Positions 20,366 to 30,793 of a stretch of DNA of 64,000 bases are shown piece by piece. The notes under the pieces were generated by a model that did not search any database, had not been told where the DNA came from, and saw only the letters and a program-made list of their open reading frames with translations. The first letter of the stretch is position 1. Each line of letters begins with the position of its first letter. Origin of the DNA: Chondrus crispus (taxonomy: Eukaryota > Rhodophyta > Florideophyceae > Gigartinales > Gigartinaceae); NCBI RefSeq assembly GCF_000350225.1, contig NW_005179303.1, forward strand, positions 1-64,000, in the 5' to 3' direction. A program made the position numbers and the translations under genes.

Positions 20366-21733
20366 CTACAGAACATTGCTTTGCAAGGCCCATGAAAGAG
20401 AGAGCGAGATTGCAATCGGGATGTTTGTGTTTTCGAAGGATACCGATTCCAAAGAGGCTTCATGGAAGATGTCGCTACACTCTTGATCATATGCTGTTGA
20501 CGAGAGCCTTGGCGAAATGGGGCTGAAACGGCGAAGCAAAGGGGCTTCGAAGAGGTTTTCGGCAATTGCGCGACGGTTGGATCGGATGTGCCACAATGTC
20601 CAAGACAAAGATCTCAGCAGCACAGGATGGCATGACCCGTACGAGCCGAACCAAGGGTGGAGTTTTTGTTCGTCGTATGAATGCATTTCGCACTTGAAGC
20701 ATAAGCCGCTGATTTCCTTTCGAAGCTTGCATGCGCCAACAAAATGATCAGGGGAGAGGCATCGGTAGCATGCTTTTCTTATGAACTTACACGTGCTTTG
20801 GTCGTGGTCTGTATATGTCCTGGAAGAGGCCTGGCACGTCAAGCACTGTTTGGTTCCCAAGTCGATCAGGTGACGAATCAAGTTCAACGTTTCGTCGGTG
20901 TCAATTGTGTGATCGAGTTGAAAGGGCAATGAGGTGGGCGGCGGTAGTTTGGAAGATGGTATGGTAGGAGTTGGTGAATGGCGCGTAACAAGAGGCGTTC
21001 GTGCTTGTGCTTGAGGATGTGGACGAGATGAAAACTTGAAAAGCTTGAGACCGCTGCTGGTTGAAGGGGTTGGTGCGGAGGCCGATCTCTTGAACGGTAG
21101 AAGTGCTCTATGGTTTGCGGCAAGACGAGGAGGAGAAGATAGTGGAGTATGGGGTGTCTGGCTCCGTGTGTTGGAAGAGAAATGGAGAGTACGGCGAACG
21201 GGAAGAGTATTGGGAGCTGGAGGTTGGCTTCCAATCGAAGCTTGAAAGAAGTCTTCCACGTCTGCAGTATTGGGTTGGGAGAGGACATGTGCAGGGAGGC
21301 TGTGGTTGGAAAGCGTTTGAGGCTGTGAGAATGGGAGAAACAGAGTGGAAGGAACGGAGTTTTGCTGTAAAGGTGAAGATTGAGCAATAGACATCCATGG
21401 TCGTAGTGTGTCCGGTGTCGGAAGGGGAGTTTGCGGAGTGCAGGGTCCGTAGCTAGGTTGGGTGGGAACCATAGACCTGCACACATCGCACCAAACCGCG
21501 CACCAATCAAAGCGACAGACGCCAGAGACTTGACCGTCCATTGCCGTATACAAAGTATCTCTCCGGCAGTCGGTTTTGTTCAACAACCAAGTGACCATGT
21601 TGTTCCATTCCATCATATCGACATTTTTATCCGCGTTTGGTCGTCGAAGTAATGACGAGCGAAACCATCTCTCGTATTCTTCCGAATATATGACGAAACA
21701 GAAGGCGTGCCGCCCATCCCGCCCTGCACGCCC
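20366..21733 (-). pseudogene. telomere-linked RecQ helicase gene, C-terminal block
   Basis: Downstream part of the helicase locus, in a different frame from the DEAD block. The frame first supplies the rest of motif VI (GRAGRDG, near 21,730), then EEYERWFRS and CRRDTLYTAMDG, followed by cysteines (WCAVWCDVC). A 200-residue Pro/Ser-rich linker follows. The end is Cys/His-rich (QCLTCQAS, KACYRCLSPDHF, GLCFKCEMHSYDEQKLHPWF) and then SLSWTLWHIRSNRRAIAENL. The CRR...DG...CDVC and terminal CFRC...H...W layout is what I know from fungal telomere-linked helicases (TLH). The stop is at 20,366. Confidence 0.65.
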
Positions 21734-23472
21734 GCTTTCTTGGACAAGTCAACGAGACTTCTCGCTGCACCAACATGTATTGTAGCTCTTACGTCTGGAA
21801 CGTCAATTCCCGTACCGAAAGCGGAGGTACACACCATGATTCGAAAGACATTCGACGTTTGGGCGCCATTGCTCGGAGTGGTAGTGCAATCTGTGGTTGG
21901 TTCTTCTGCTGTCCAGTCCATGTGGGCCTGATCACGAGCTGCGTCGGGGAGGCCTGCGTGGTATGCGATAGCTTCTAGAGAAATATTTCGGTCTGCCAGT
22001 GCTTTCAGCTGTGTCTTAGATGTGCGACAAAGAGCTGAATAAATCGACATAGTTTCGGAACGGGAAAGCAAGAATACGATGATACGATACACTCGGGGAA
22101 GCGGTTTGCTTCGTGATGCGTTTGAACAGGAGGTTATGTGCTCGTTAATAAACTGAACTGTGTGTGCGATGGCTGTGGTACTTGCATTGGCGAAGTGGCC
22201 ATTTTCGTTACGCGGGAGATTGTCCTCCAGTGAACTATCATTGAAGTTGTGTATCACAAACTCCAAATTGCGCCGTTGCGATGGCATCGTAAACAAGAAA
22301 GCTGTCTTGATGCCGTGCCTCTCCAGAAGGATTCTCCTTTCGCAGGGGGGGACTGTGGCACTTAGAAGTATGCGAGGGATTGCTTCCGGGATCACGGAAA
22401 GCGACCGGCGGATTTTCTTGAGCGATGGGCGGAAGCTTGCCCACATTGCCGTGAGATGGGCCTCGTCTATAACGATGCGAGCAAGTCTATTGGCGTCGCG
22501 AAGGCGAACGATTAGTTCCGAAAATCGTTCGCTGTCTGTCTTCTCCGGTGTGAAGATAAAGAGGTCAGAAAAGTTGTTAAACCCATGTTCATTTGGTACC
22601 GTACTTGCGATGAGGGAAACATTGGCTGCGCGCTTGACATATTCGGTCACTAAGGACTTCAAAGGGACAATTATGATTGTCGACTTGGTCTTCCTTTCCA
22701 TGAAACACGGAAGAAGGATGCACATGGACTTTCCGGAGGCCGTAGGCATTAACACCAAACAGCTATTTAGGGAAGTACACACTGTTGCAGTGACTGCAAA
22801 CTGCGTTTGGGACATGAACTCTGCAATTTTCGATCCAGTTGCCTCTTTTAGAGCACAGAGAAGAGGTTTCACAAGGTGACCGAAAATATGCAATGGTGGG
22901 TTATGGAGGGTAGCGCCGAAGACCGGCGAGGCTGTAATGGGGAGTGAAGGCGGGCCACAGTTCGTAATGGACTGGGAGGGGGTGGAGGGATGGATGGTGA
23001 CTGGATGGGTCTCTTCTTTTGTTTCTCCGTTTTTCTTTCGCCTTGTGGAAGCTGGGCGTGGTTGGAAAAGGGTGGGCGGTGGAAGTTTGTGGCTGGAGCC
23101 TGTGGGGGCCTGACTGGATAGAAAGTCCAGGGGTGAGGCGAACAGCTTGAGATTGCGGTGCCACTCCATCGAAAACTGGCGGTGTCTGGCGAGCGTCGTC
23201 GCTGAACAATTGGGCATCATAGTGGTGGTACGAGCATAGTGCCGATCTGCGACTGCCACTGTATGTGACGCTTGTTCATGACCGGCAGAAGCTTGCTCGG
23301 CGAGTATCTCGTTCATAAACACTCTGCTGCCCGTTTTGGCACACGAGAGGAACCATACCACTTGCAAATTGGCGATAGTCCCGAAAAGAAATATGAATAC
23401 TGTGGGACTGGAGAGTTGAGGCAATGACGTTTCTAATTCTCGTGGGTGTGAAAAGCTTGCCCTGGTCAACAA
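21613..23472 (-). pseudogene. telomere-linked RecQ helicase gene, DEAD/helicase block
   Basis: Superfamily-2 RecQ-type helicase core. Motif Ia-like region, Walker A MPTASGKSMCILLP, motif II VIDEAHLTAMW, motif III LLSATVPP, and motif V TSAFGTGIDVPDVRATIHVG. Before it lies GHEQASHTVAVADRHYART, matching the GHS...A...Y segment that precedes the helicase in TLH proteins. In this frame motif VI reads KKAGVQGGMGG, but one base more would give the normal GRAGRDG and join the C-terminal frame. A single-base deletion near 21,730 therefore splits the gene. No ATG suits the left end: the protein should continue from the block ending at 23,483 through another one-base shift near 23,320-23,340. Confidence 0.8.
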
Positions 23473-23482
23473 AGAGAAAGTC

Positions 23483-24862
23483 CTAGTGCAACTTCATCTC
23501 AGCATCACCTTGAAGAGCTCTGATCATCTCACACTCTAGAGGGCGAATGACTGCCAAGTAAGATAGCAATCGGAAAGACGACTGCCGGTCCGGAAAGCGG
23601 TATAGGGGGCGAGTGTAGCCTAGTGCGGCACGTGATTTGGAGTAACCAGGATGAAGTATGACATCGGAATGTTGTCCAATGAATAAATTTCGCATACAAC
23701 CGTCCCCGTTGTGGATGCGGAACGTTCGTATCTCAGTGGCTCTCCCAGGAGAGCCGGATGAAAAATGTATCATGCACAATAACAGCTCTTGTATCAGCTG
23801 ACAATTTGTCAGGAAGCGAATGACCTTTGTGCGCCACATACGAAGTTCAGCGACTTGAACGAAGCGAATTTTTGAGGTGGCCACGGGTGGGCCGGACGAG
23901 GACCCGTCCGATTGTTCATTTTCACTGGGCTGTTTTGGTGCAGTAGCTGAGGCGAGAACACAAGGGGACCGAGCAATGAAATCTTCACCTGGATTTCGAA
24001 GGGCATGAAGAAGGTGTACAAGATTCGACTGAACCCAAGACGCATGGTGTGTGAGCGAGGAGAGAAAAGAAAAGCCGGTTGTACGGTTTGAGGGGTCGTC
24101 ATGCAGGGAGTTTGCAGTTGAAACAAAACCATCTGGAAGAGCAGATCCGATGAGCAGGTCTTCCGTCCATATTTTGTCAAACTTGGAATGTAATCCCCTA
24201 ATAATCGTGCGGAGAAGGGGCATTGACAAGTGGTGAGACTTGATAATTCCGCATGGATCGGGCTTATGTATGGAGCAGACTTCGAAAGAGGGGGAACCCT
24301 CCTCCCGCTTGATGATGGACATGGCGATGTCCAAAGTCTTTCGAATAAAAGTTGCTGCAGTGTTGGCCTTTTGTTCAACCTTTGCAATGATTGCCGAGGC
24401 TGGATCTTCTTTTACTGGAGTGTTGTCTGCAGTTCTACTGAGATCATCGGCAGATTCTTGGTGGATGGAAAGATGATGTAACTCATGGGATGCGGTCATG
24501 GAGACCGCATACTGAAGCGCGGCCAAAAGATGGCTTACATCGCTGGCGTCTGCAAACCTGAACGAACGGCCCGAATCGTTTGTGGAGCGGTATGTGTAAA
24601 AAGGATGCTCGACGACCACGGACGCAGCAACGACGAAGTTACGGACAGCAAAGCATGTTAAAAGGTCAACGTGTCTGAATCGGACGAGAAGCAAGCTCGA
24701 TAAGGCATGATGAAGGCAGGCATGCAGAGTTGAAGACAACGAATGGATTGTATGCCTCTGTCGACTGAGCTCTTGGAATAGTGCTTCAACAGCGTTACTG
24801 CTGATGTGGCGGGAGAAGCATTTTCCAACGGTACGATGCGCAAACAGGAGAAGGCGGGCCAC
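23483..24862 (-). pseudogene. telomere-linked RecQ helicase gene, middle block
   Basis: About 450 codons of helical protein leading to YLAVIRPLECEMIRALQGD, then an in-frame TAG at 23,485-23,483. The same frame continues beyond the TAG with DFLFVDQGKLFTPTRIRNVI and FRDYRQFASGMV. That fits the TLH pattern of RPxE...LF...G...RxxxI...RDxRxxA, so the stop interrupts a once continuous protein. At the left it should connect near 24,860 to the N-terminal block, by one base missing in tggccc. No independent start is proposed. Confidence 0.6.
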
Positions 24863-25998
24863 TTTGCTGCGTACTTGCGCTCCGGTTTCGGCTGAATTCT
24901 TCGGAAAGGCGCAGTGCCATGGAGATTGATGGCCTGACGAAAGCCGTGTGTGAGATCCCTGACGACGTCTCTCAAGCTTTCGAAATAAAGGTAGATGCCA
25001 TTTCCCAGCATAGTCAAGTGCCTGTCATCTGCAGGGGTGCGAAGAGCTCCGGTGAGATACGCAGCCTCCTCAGGCGTGAGGGAAAGAGACCGAAGCGAGT
25101 CGTCGAACTCCGTAATGGACATGAAAGTGTTTCTGCGGGAGATTCCGGTATCTTCATCATCTTTCTCATCGAGGAGACCAAAGCGAGCTGCTGTTGTGTC
25201 AGATGCAGTCGATGTGAGGCGTGTTAAAACTGCTGCCGCCTTGGGCTGGAGGTGAATGAAGGAAGGGTGGAGGGGTCGCAATGTTGAATCAGACGCCGTA
25301 TCCATTGATTTGGGAGACGCCGTAGGTGGGTTGGACACGTTTTGTGTCCCTATAAAGGCGTCATGCGACGGTGGCGACTGAGCAAGTTTCGTGACCACTC
25401 CGGTGACGGAAACGATTTCGCCGATTGGTTCCTCGTTTGTAACGGGAAAGTAACTGGTCTTTGCTCCGGAAAAGAGGGATTGAGCTCGAATACCGCCGCG
25501 TCGGATGATGGAGTCAACATCAGTACCCGACTTTGCAGCCATGGCTTGGGGTGAGTGGGCTTCGTTGTAGTGCTTTCGAAACCGATGCGGGCTCGTGTAA
25601 GAGGAGACACAAAATGGGCAGAAAAGCACATGCCGTGTTGAGAAGCCATGCAAAGGTGCTAAGACCTTCAACGATAGAGGTATGTCTGATTCCAGTAGGC
25701 GCCGTGGGGCTTGAAGATATTCCTCTCTCACCGAAGAATCGGAGACGGCATCTCGATGGAGCGTAAGAGCTTGTTCAGCTGCAGAAGCCATCTCCGTCGC
25801 CAGTGGCGGAGAGAGTTCGTGCACGTTGCGCAAGTGCTCCCCTAAGGCTCTAACGCTGGGAGTGCCACTATTGCCATGCAGACAGACAAGGATGAGAGGA
25901 ACTGAATGGTAGCCAACGGACAACGTCCTAGGTGCGGGATACAACAGCACCTGAGACTCATGGCTCACGAAAGCGGCGGCATGCGAAGGCGTAGTCAT
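24658..25998 (-). pseudogene. telomere-linked RecQ helicase gene, N-terminal C2H2 block
   Basis: Start of the locus at ATG 25,998 (MTTPSHAAAFVSHESQVLL). Residues about 30-160 form paired C2H2-like fingers: LVCLHGNSGTPSVRALGEHL followed by RNVH, and LFCPFCVSSYTSPHRFRKHY followed by NEAH. The intervening IPLSLKVLAPLHGF corresponds to the GLPVxxGF...C...C segment of the DUF3505 family found at the front of fungal TLH proteins. The meaningful frame reaches KYAAKW near 24,860, and beyond that the true continuation is the next frame. Together the four blocks span 5.6 kb, about 1,870 codons, a plausible full TLH length. Confidence 0.65.
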
Positions 25999-26136
25999 CG
26001 CGCTCGAAGTCAGCAGACAACGGGAAAACAGGAGAGGGGAGAAGTATGAACGACGAGGGGCGGTTTCGGGGATACGAAACGGTGGGAAAGAAGAGAGGAG
26101 GAAGAGAGAGAGAGGGGTCAGGGAGTACGAAACGTT

Positions 26137-26144
26137 GTATATAC
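26137..26144 (-). promoter_or_regulatory. TATA-like box for the helicase locus
   Basis: gtatatac lies about 140 bp before the ATG at 25,998, the same spacing as the TATA box of the 517-aa gene. Moderate support only. Confidence 0.4.
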
Positions 26145-26289
26145 CTAAACATTTCTACGAATTAAGGCTTGGGAGGGGCTTGTACTGAGTACGAGAGGGA
26201 GAAGCCTGGGTAGCACAGAGACAAGCGGTAGATGTTTGACGTTCCGATACGTGGTGAGGTTGGCGACGATGTCGAGAATTTGGCCTATT

Positions 26290-26904
26290 TAGTAGCGGAG
26301 ATGTAAGGGTGAAGGCTCATGGAATTAAGGGAGACTAGGGGTTTAGAGAACCACGTTTAGGGGAAGAGGACGTATATACTATAGATTAGGGCATTAGGTG
26401 CTTAGGGGTGGTTAGGAGGGTTAGGAGGGTTAGGGGTGGTGAGGAGTGGTTAGGAGATTAGGAGGGTTAGTAGCTTAGGTGCTTAGGTGCTTGGGTGGAT
26501 TAGGGGGTTATGTGATTATGTGCTTATGTGATTACGTGATTATGTGATTATGTGCTGAGGAGATTACGTGCTTACGTTCTTACGTGATTACGTGATTACG
26601 TGATTATGTGATTACGTGCTTACGTGATTTCGTGCTTACATGCTTAGGTGCTGAAGTGCTTACGTGCTTACGTGCTTAGGTAGGGATGATGTACTTAGGT
26701 TTACTTTTGTGTACTTATGGACTTAGGATGCTTCGGTACTTAGGTGAGGGGGTGGGCTTAGGCTGGTAGGCTTAGGTTGGGAGGTGGGCTTAGGTTATGG
26801 TTGTGGGCTGAGGGTTGTGGGCTTAGGTTGGGAAGTGGGCTTAGGTTGTTGTTGCTGGGCTTAGGCTGGTGGGCTTAGGTTGTACGAATGGGCTTAGGCT
26901 ACGG
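26290..26904 (+). repeat. G-rich TTAGG-like array in three sub-blocks
   Basis: Starts after a TATA-like cgtatatactatagatta near 26,370. First ttagggg/ggttaggaggg units, then 10-bp units gtgattacgt/gtgcttacgt (about 26,500-26,690), then gggcttaggttgggaggt units to about 26,905. It leads straight into the conserved leader and the MRE11-cap gene on the same strand. Confidence 0.9.
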
Positions 26905-27218
26905 GGATGGCGACAATAAATACCTATGGGGACGGCGGTGAAATCCAATCCAGTGTAAGCAGTGCAGTTTGTGGTCCCAGTGTCCCAGTTGTCCGAGTTA
27001 GTGGCTGACAGTGTCTGTGGTTGCGAGTTCGATTCTAAGTCCGGTCCGAGTCCGATTGTGGGGGCCCTGTAAGGAGCAAGTTGACTGACTGAAGCGGGGA
27101 GTGTGCCACGTAACGACGGTGTGGTTTAGAGTAAGCTTTCTTTCTGTAAGTTGCGCAGATGTTGTTTTGTCATAAGTTTCTGACGGCGTTACGAGATTAA
27201 TTTACTAATTTCTACTGT
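26905..27218 (+). promoter_or_regulatory. TATA-like motif and conserved leader, copy 1
   Basis: aataaatacc near 26,917 is followed by a leader conserved at 56,310-56,590. Shared runs include ggtcccagtgtcccagttgt, gcaagttgactgactga and gtttctgacggcgttacga. Indels between the copies show the leader is not coding up to the ATG at 27,219. Probably a shared promoter and 5' UTR. Confidence 0.6.
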
Positions 27219-28346
27219 ATGATCAACTGGAAACAGCGCTTGATGCGCAATTTACACCATTGCGGAAAGGGTGAAAACAAACCTGTACGGTGTGGGGTGT
27301 ACTGCAATCAGCTCTTCCGCTTCAATACTCAATTTCTTCTTTTTTTATTTTTTATTTTTTATTGTCACCCACCCACCCGCCGCTGCCGCCCCCGCCCGCT
27401 GTCCGCACATCACCCCGCACCCCACCGTCCCGTCCCTTCCCGCCTCACCGCGCCGCGCCCCCCGCCCCACCCCGCCCCACCCGCCCCCGTCATCGTCGTC
27501 GTCGTCGCATCGCCGTTGCCGTCGTTGCCCGTTCTCCTCATCGCTCGCTCGCCCTTCGCCTTCGCCCGCCCGCCCGCTCGCCCGCCCACCCGCCCGCCCG
27601 CGCCAGACGTCAGGCGATCGAAACCAGTAATCGTGCAACCAGGCTCCACAGTTGCCACTTCACTGTCCGCGAGAGAGGCCAAGCAGAAGCATGCAATTTT
27701 ACTCGAGATACACAAAGAACAACTCGTCAAGCATGTCCCCATCCCACTGTACACAGTGCGAAATCTCCACGTTGAAGATATTATTCTTTCGGCACAGTCA
27801 GGGTTGTCCCAGACAGATCCGGTGGGGCTGAACAAATTTTTGGAGGATACTGTCAACGACATCATCGAGAGACAGCAGGCTTTCTTTGATCGGGTCGTAG
27901 CGATCTTTCGAGGTCGTCGTGGCGCTCCCAAAGACGTGGTGGTCCATGGAGTGCGGTATCCCCCACGTTCTTTCTATACTGAAAAACTTTGCTCCATAGT
28001 CCGGCAACCACTCATCATACTGCGAGTAGAAACAACCGGCAAATGGCAACTGCCCAATCCCACAACATTTGGTCAGACTTACATTGGTCGAGTAGCATCA
28101 CCGGGAGATATGCTACAGTGTTACAGAAGCGAGAAGGAGAAGAAACTGAGAAGACAAAATGCAAAGGCCCCATTCCAGAGGAAGGCATCTGCGATGGCGA
28201 GCCAAGACGAGGAGGGCCTTCCTCGCAGTTGTCGCCGCGGCGCAGAAATTGTCATCGTGATAAGTGATGAAGAGGGAAACACGCCCTCTTCCGTGGGCGT
28301 GAGCAAAGCTTTCCGTAGAAAGCCTTCGCCTGGAACAGCTGAATGA
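27219..28346 (+). CDS. MRE11 DNA-binding cap-like protein without nuclease domain
   Basis: 375-aa frame. Residues 1-25 (MINWKQRLMRNLHHC...) are shared with the related locus at 56.6 kb. Residues 50-145 are Pro/Ala/Arg low complexity. Residues 155-312 match the C-terminal DNA-binding cap of MRE11: HVPIPLYTVRNLHVEDIIL (172-190) equals the PLxTVRxFxxEDIxL motif, and PLIILRVETTGKW (264-276) with IGRVASPGDMLQCYRSEKEK equals LRVDYSG...VANPxDxxxFxRxKE. The N-terminal phosphoesterase motifs are absent. Residues 344-352, IVIVISDEE, look like a SUMO-interacting motif. MRE11 normally works with RAD50 in break repair and at telomeres. Here a fragment seems to have gained a new promoter and N-terminus. 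It could instead be a pseudogene. Confidence 0.6.
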   Translation: MINWKQRLMRNLHHCGKGENKPVRCGVYCNQLFRFNTQFLLFLFFIFYCHPPTRRCRPRPLSAHHPAPHRPVPSRLTAPRPPPHPAPPAPVIVVVVASPLPSLPVLLIARSPFAFARPPARPPTRPPAPDVRRSKPVIVQPGSTVATSLSAREAKQKHAILLEIHKEQLVKHVPIPLYTVRNLHVEDIILSAQSGLSQTDPVGLNKFLEDTVNDIIERQQAFFDRVVAIFRGRRGAPKDVVVHGVRYPPRSFYTEKLCSIVRQPLIILRVETTGKWQLPNPTTFGQTYIGRVASPGDMLQCYRSEKEKKLRRQNAKAPFQRKASAMASQDEEGLPRSCRRGAEIVIVISDEEGNTPSSVGVSKAFRRKPSPGTAE

Positions 28347-28882
28347 CAACCAGATCGAGATTATCAAGCGAACCATCAAGCGATTGCTCTTCGCGCGTTT
28401 GCCCGCCTTTTTTTGCTCGTGGAGACGACGACGACGCCGCTGCAGCACTTTCATATCTGTCTGTCTCACTCAGTTTTCAGTCAATTTTTTTACGCTGTCT
28501 TGCAGAACCGAGTTCTGAAAAGGACGAGGGAGGCGAGGGCGCACACGTTGTGGGAAATTCCCATGTCCAGTAGGACGAAAACAGCGGAGCAGAATGCGTA
28601 GCAAGTCATTTGAGAAACTGTTCTACACTACTGTACGAAACTGAGGACAACATATGTGTTGCGTGTCATGAACGGCATTGTATTTTACACGATGCCAATC
28701 ACAGGCTTGCGGTATTTCGGGTACTGTTCCCGGATGTCTATATAACAAGCGAAGCCAAAGCCCTAGTAGACCTAAAACCTTACGACGATTACTTTATTTC
28801 CAGCTCACCATCCAACCTACCTCGTTGTCCGCGCTGGCGAGCTGCACACACCGTTCGTGTGCAGTATTTTTTTTGGGGAATG

Positions 28883-30793
28883 CTACGCAAAAAAACCGGA
28901 GATGTCATGGTCATCTCCCTTTTTCGCGTGATCCTCCACGTCGGCAGCACCAGTGCCTACGGCAAGTGCGCGGACTAGACTCCTTGCCGTGTCCACGTAA
29001 TCGGTATGGTCAATACCGACGTAAGTCGATCGCAACTGTTCGGCGCTGGTCTTCATTTGCTGCGCCATAATGTCGAGGAAAGCAGCTTCGGTGAGAGTTG
29101 GAAAGATTTTCTTTTCGCGAAACGACTTCATCATCATGGTGCCATAGCTACTTCGCAGGGTCATAACAGTGCAATCCACCAACGTAGGCTCAGAGACACT
29201 CAAAAACCGCTTGAATGTCTTGGTAATTTGGGGAGAACGCAACTCGACACCACTCTCCGAATGGACAATGAGGGTTTTTTTCGACATGTCGCTCTCGTCA
29301 AGGCGTGCGGCCTTCAAAATTTGAGGACGGACAACAGCACAGTGAAACTTAATATACGGCAATATGTACCCAGGAAAAAGAACATAGGGCATCGCCAGGC
29401 TGCGGCGAGTCTTCTCCCGCACAGTGCGCAATTCCAGAAACCCTTTAACTCTCGCCATCTCCGACATGTCAACCAGGTGGCTGTCTGAGGGAACCTGCAG
29501 TTGGGTATATACTTGCGGACGCTGTCCACCGCCGGTCAGGACCAAAACGTTGATAATGTTAATGCACCATTTGTTTTTGAGGCGGCCATCTGCAAACATT
29601 GTCTCTGTGGCGGAATCCTCACCTACATCCGCCCGGAAATCGTCGAATGACGTCATGATATCGTCCAGGGACTTTCGAATTCTTTGCTTACATCTCCGAA
29701 AGTCGTCGGGCAAAAATAAAGCGGCGCGCTCTACTCTGTCATCAATCACTTGGCGATCTGTCGTCCTTTGGCGTCCCAATGCCTTTTGCACGTTGTATAT
29801 CGCGCGGAGATGTATCCGCGAACGTTCAGCATCAGCTCCCAAGATTGCGTCCCTCCCCTCAAAGTAAATTTTTGCGTGCTCCGCCACTTTCTTCAGGCAG
29901 AAAACTTTCGTCATGACAGTTGTACATACAGTACGAATGCGGTAGTGCGAAACTAGTAGTTCTACTGTGCTCCGGTCGCAAATAGTCGTGAAGAGCACGC
30001 CGGACTCCCACATCGATTCAACCTCAACCTTTTGACACATGACGGCCAAGCGCAGCAACTGCCTTGCCGCCATGCACACTTGCTTCCAGGAACCATTCTT
30101 ACCGCCTCCTGCAATTTTTGGCTCATAGTCCAAATGGAATATTTCAGCGAGGTCGTCATTATTTTTTTCAGAGACTGGCACTGATTTGTAGGCGGGACGG
30201 CCTTGTCCAACTACTGTCTGTGTCTGGAGGGTGGCTTCCTGCGATGAGAAGAAATTCGGATCACACCGTACCAGGCTGTGGAGAGTGCAATCCCAGGCAT
30301 CTTCAGTTGACAAATCTAAAGCTCCAATTGTTCCTGACATGGGTGCGCCCTTTCTACGGCGATTGCGGCCTCCACTGACACCGACGGATCGCATTTGAGG
30401 ACGCACGCGCGAGACTCTTGCGGCTAAGACATCTGAATGTTGCTTCTGAACCGCCTCTATGTCAATTCGTGCCGTTTTGAACCGGGGGGGGCCTTTCTGC
30501 GTGTTGTCATCGTCATTTTCGGAACACACGGGGCTGTCGTCCGCAAATAAGGGAGGGGGGGGGAATGGTGGCTGCACTGTGACGCAGGGCTTCTGGCTGG
30601 AGAGGTGTGACTGGAGAACACAGGTCCGGTTGACAGGAGCTCTGTGCGTGGGGTGTAACGTCCTCGGCCGTGCGTTCCACACGGTTTTTGTTTGTGGCTT
30701 TTTTTGCCTTTTTGTTTTTTTGCGAAGCTTTTTCCCTTCGGATGTGAGCTGGGCACTTTCCGATCCATTCGCAGCCTCTCTTTTGCGACCCAT
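28883..30793 (-). CDS. tyrosine recombinase, intact (636 aa)
   Basis: Start at ATG 30,793 (MGRKREAANGSESAQLT), chosen because a TATA-like box lies 140 bp upstream and a basic nuclear-signal stretch (KKLRKKTKRQKK) follows. The N-terminal 250 residues are disordered, then comes a helical core-binding domain. The catalytic domain shows R425 (GGGQRPQVY), K461 (REKTRRSLAMP), R547 (MTLRSSYGTMM) and Y591 (LRSTYVGIDH). In the usual HxxR box the His position (544) is Met. It belongs to the same family as the 10.4, 48.7 and 63.1 kb genes but is clearly diverged. It would cut and rejoin DNA for element movement, like Crypton recombinases; element ends were not identified. No lesions seen. Confidence 0.78.
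   Translation of the reverse strand: MGRKREAANGSESAQLTSEGKKLRKKTKRQKKPQTKTVWNARPRTLHPTHRAPVNRTCVLQSHLSSQKPCVTVQPPFPPPPLFADDSPVCSENDDDNTQKGPPRFKTARIDIEAVQKQHSDVLAARVSRVRPQMRSVGVSGGRNRRRKGAPMSGTIGALDLSTEDAWDCTLHSLVRCDPNFFSSQEATLQTQTVVGQGRPAYKSVPVSEKNNDDLAEIFHLDYEPKIAGGGKNGSWKQVCMAARQLLRLAVMCQKVEVESMWESGVLFTTICDRSTVELLVSHYRIRTVCTTVMTKVFCLKKVAEHAKIYFEGRDAILGADAERSRIHLRAIYNVQKALGRQRTTDRQVIDDRVERAALFLPDDFRRCKQRIRKSLDDIMTSFDDFRADVGEDSATETMFADGRLKNKWCINIINVLVLTGGGQRPQVYTQLQVPSDSHLVDMSEMARVKGFLELRTVREKTRRSLAMPYVLFPGYILPYIKFHCAVVRPQILKAARLDESDMSKKTLIVHSESGVELRSPQITKTFKRFLSVSEPTLVDCTVMTLRSSYGTMMMKSFREKKIFPTLTEAAFLDIMAQQMKTSAEQLRSTYVGIDHTDYVDTARSLVRALAVGTGAADVEDHAKKGDDHDISGFFA

Noticed and set aside
21700-21760. 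Degenerate helicase motif VI (VQGGMGG) read as loss of arginine fingers
   Set aside because: The neighbouring frame holds a perfect GRAGRDG and continues into the C-terminal block, so a frameshift explains it better.
26500-26690. CRISPR-like regular array
   Set aside because: 10-bp units without spacers; a simple minisatellite in eukaryotic DNA.
27020-27040. tRNA T-loop-like gttcgattc, also near 56,421
   Set aside because: The flanking bases do not form a T-stem and no acceptor, D or anticodon arm could be found around either copy.
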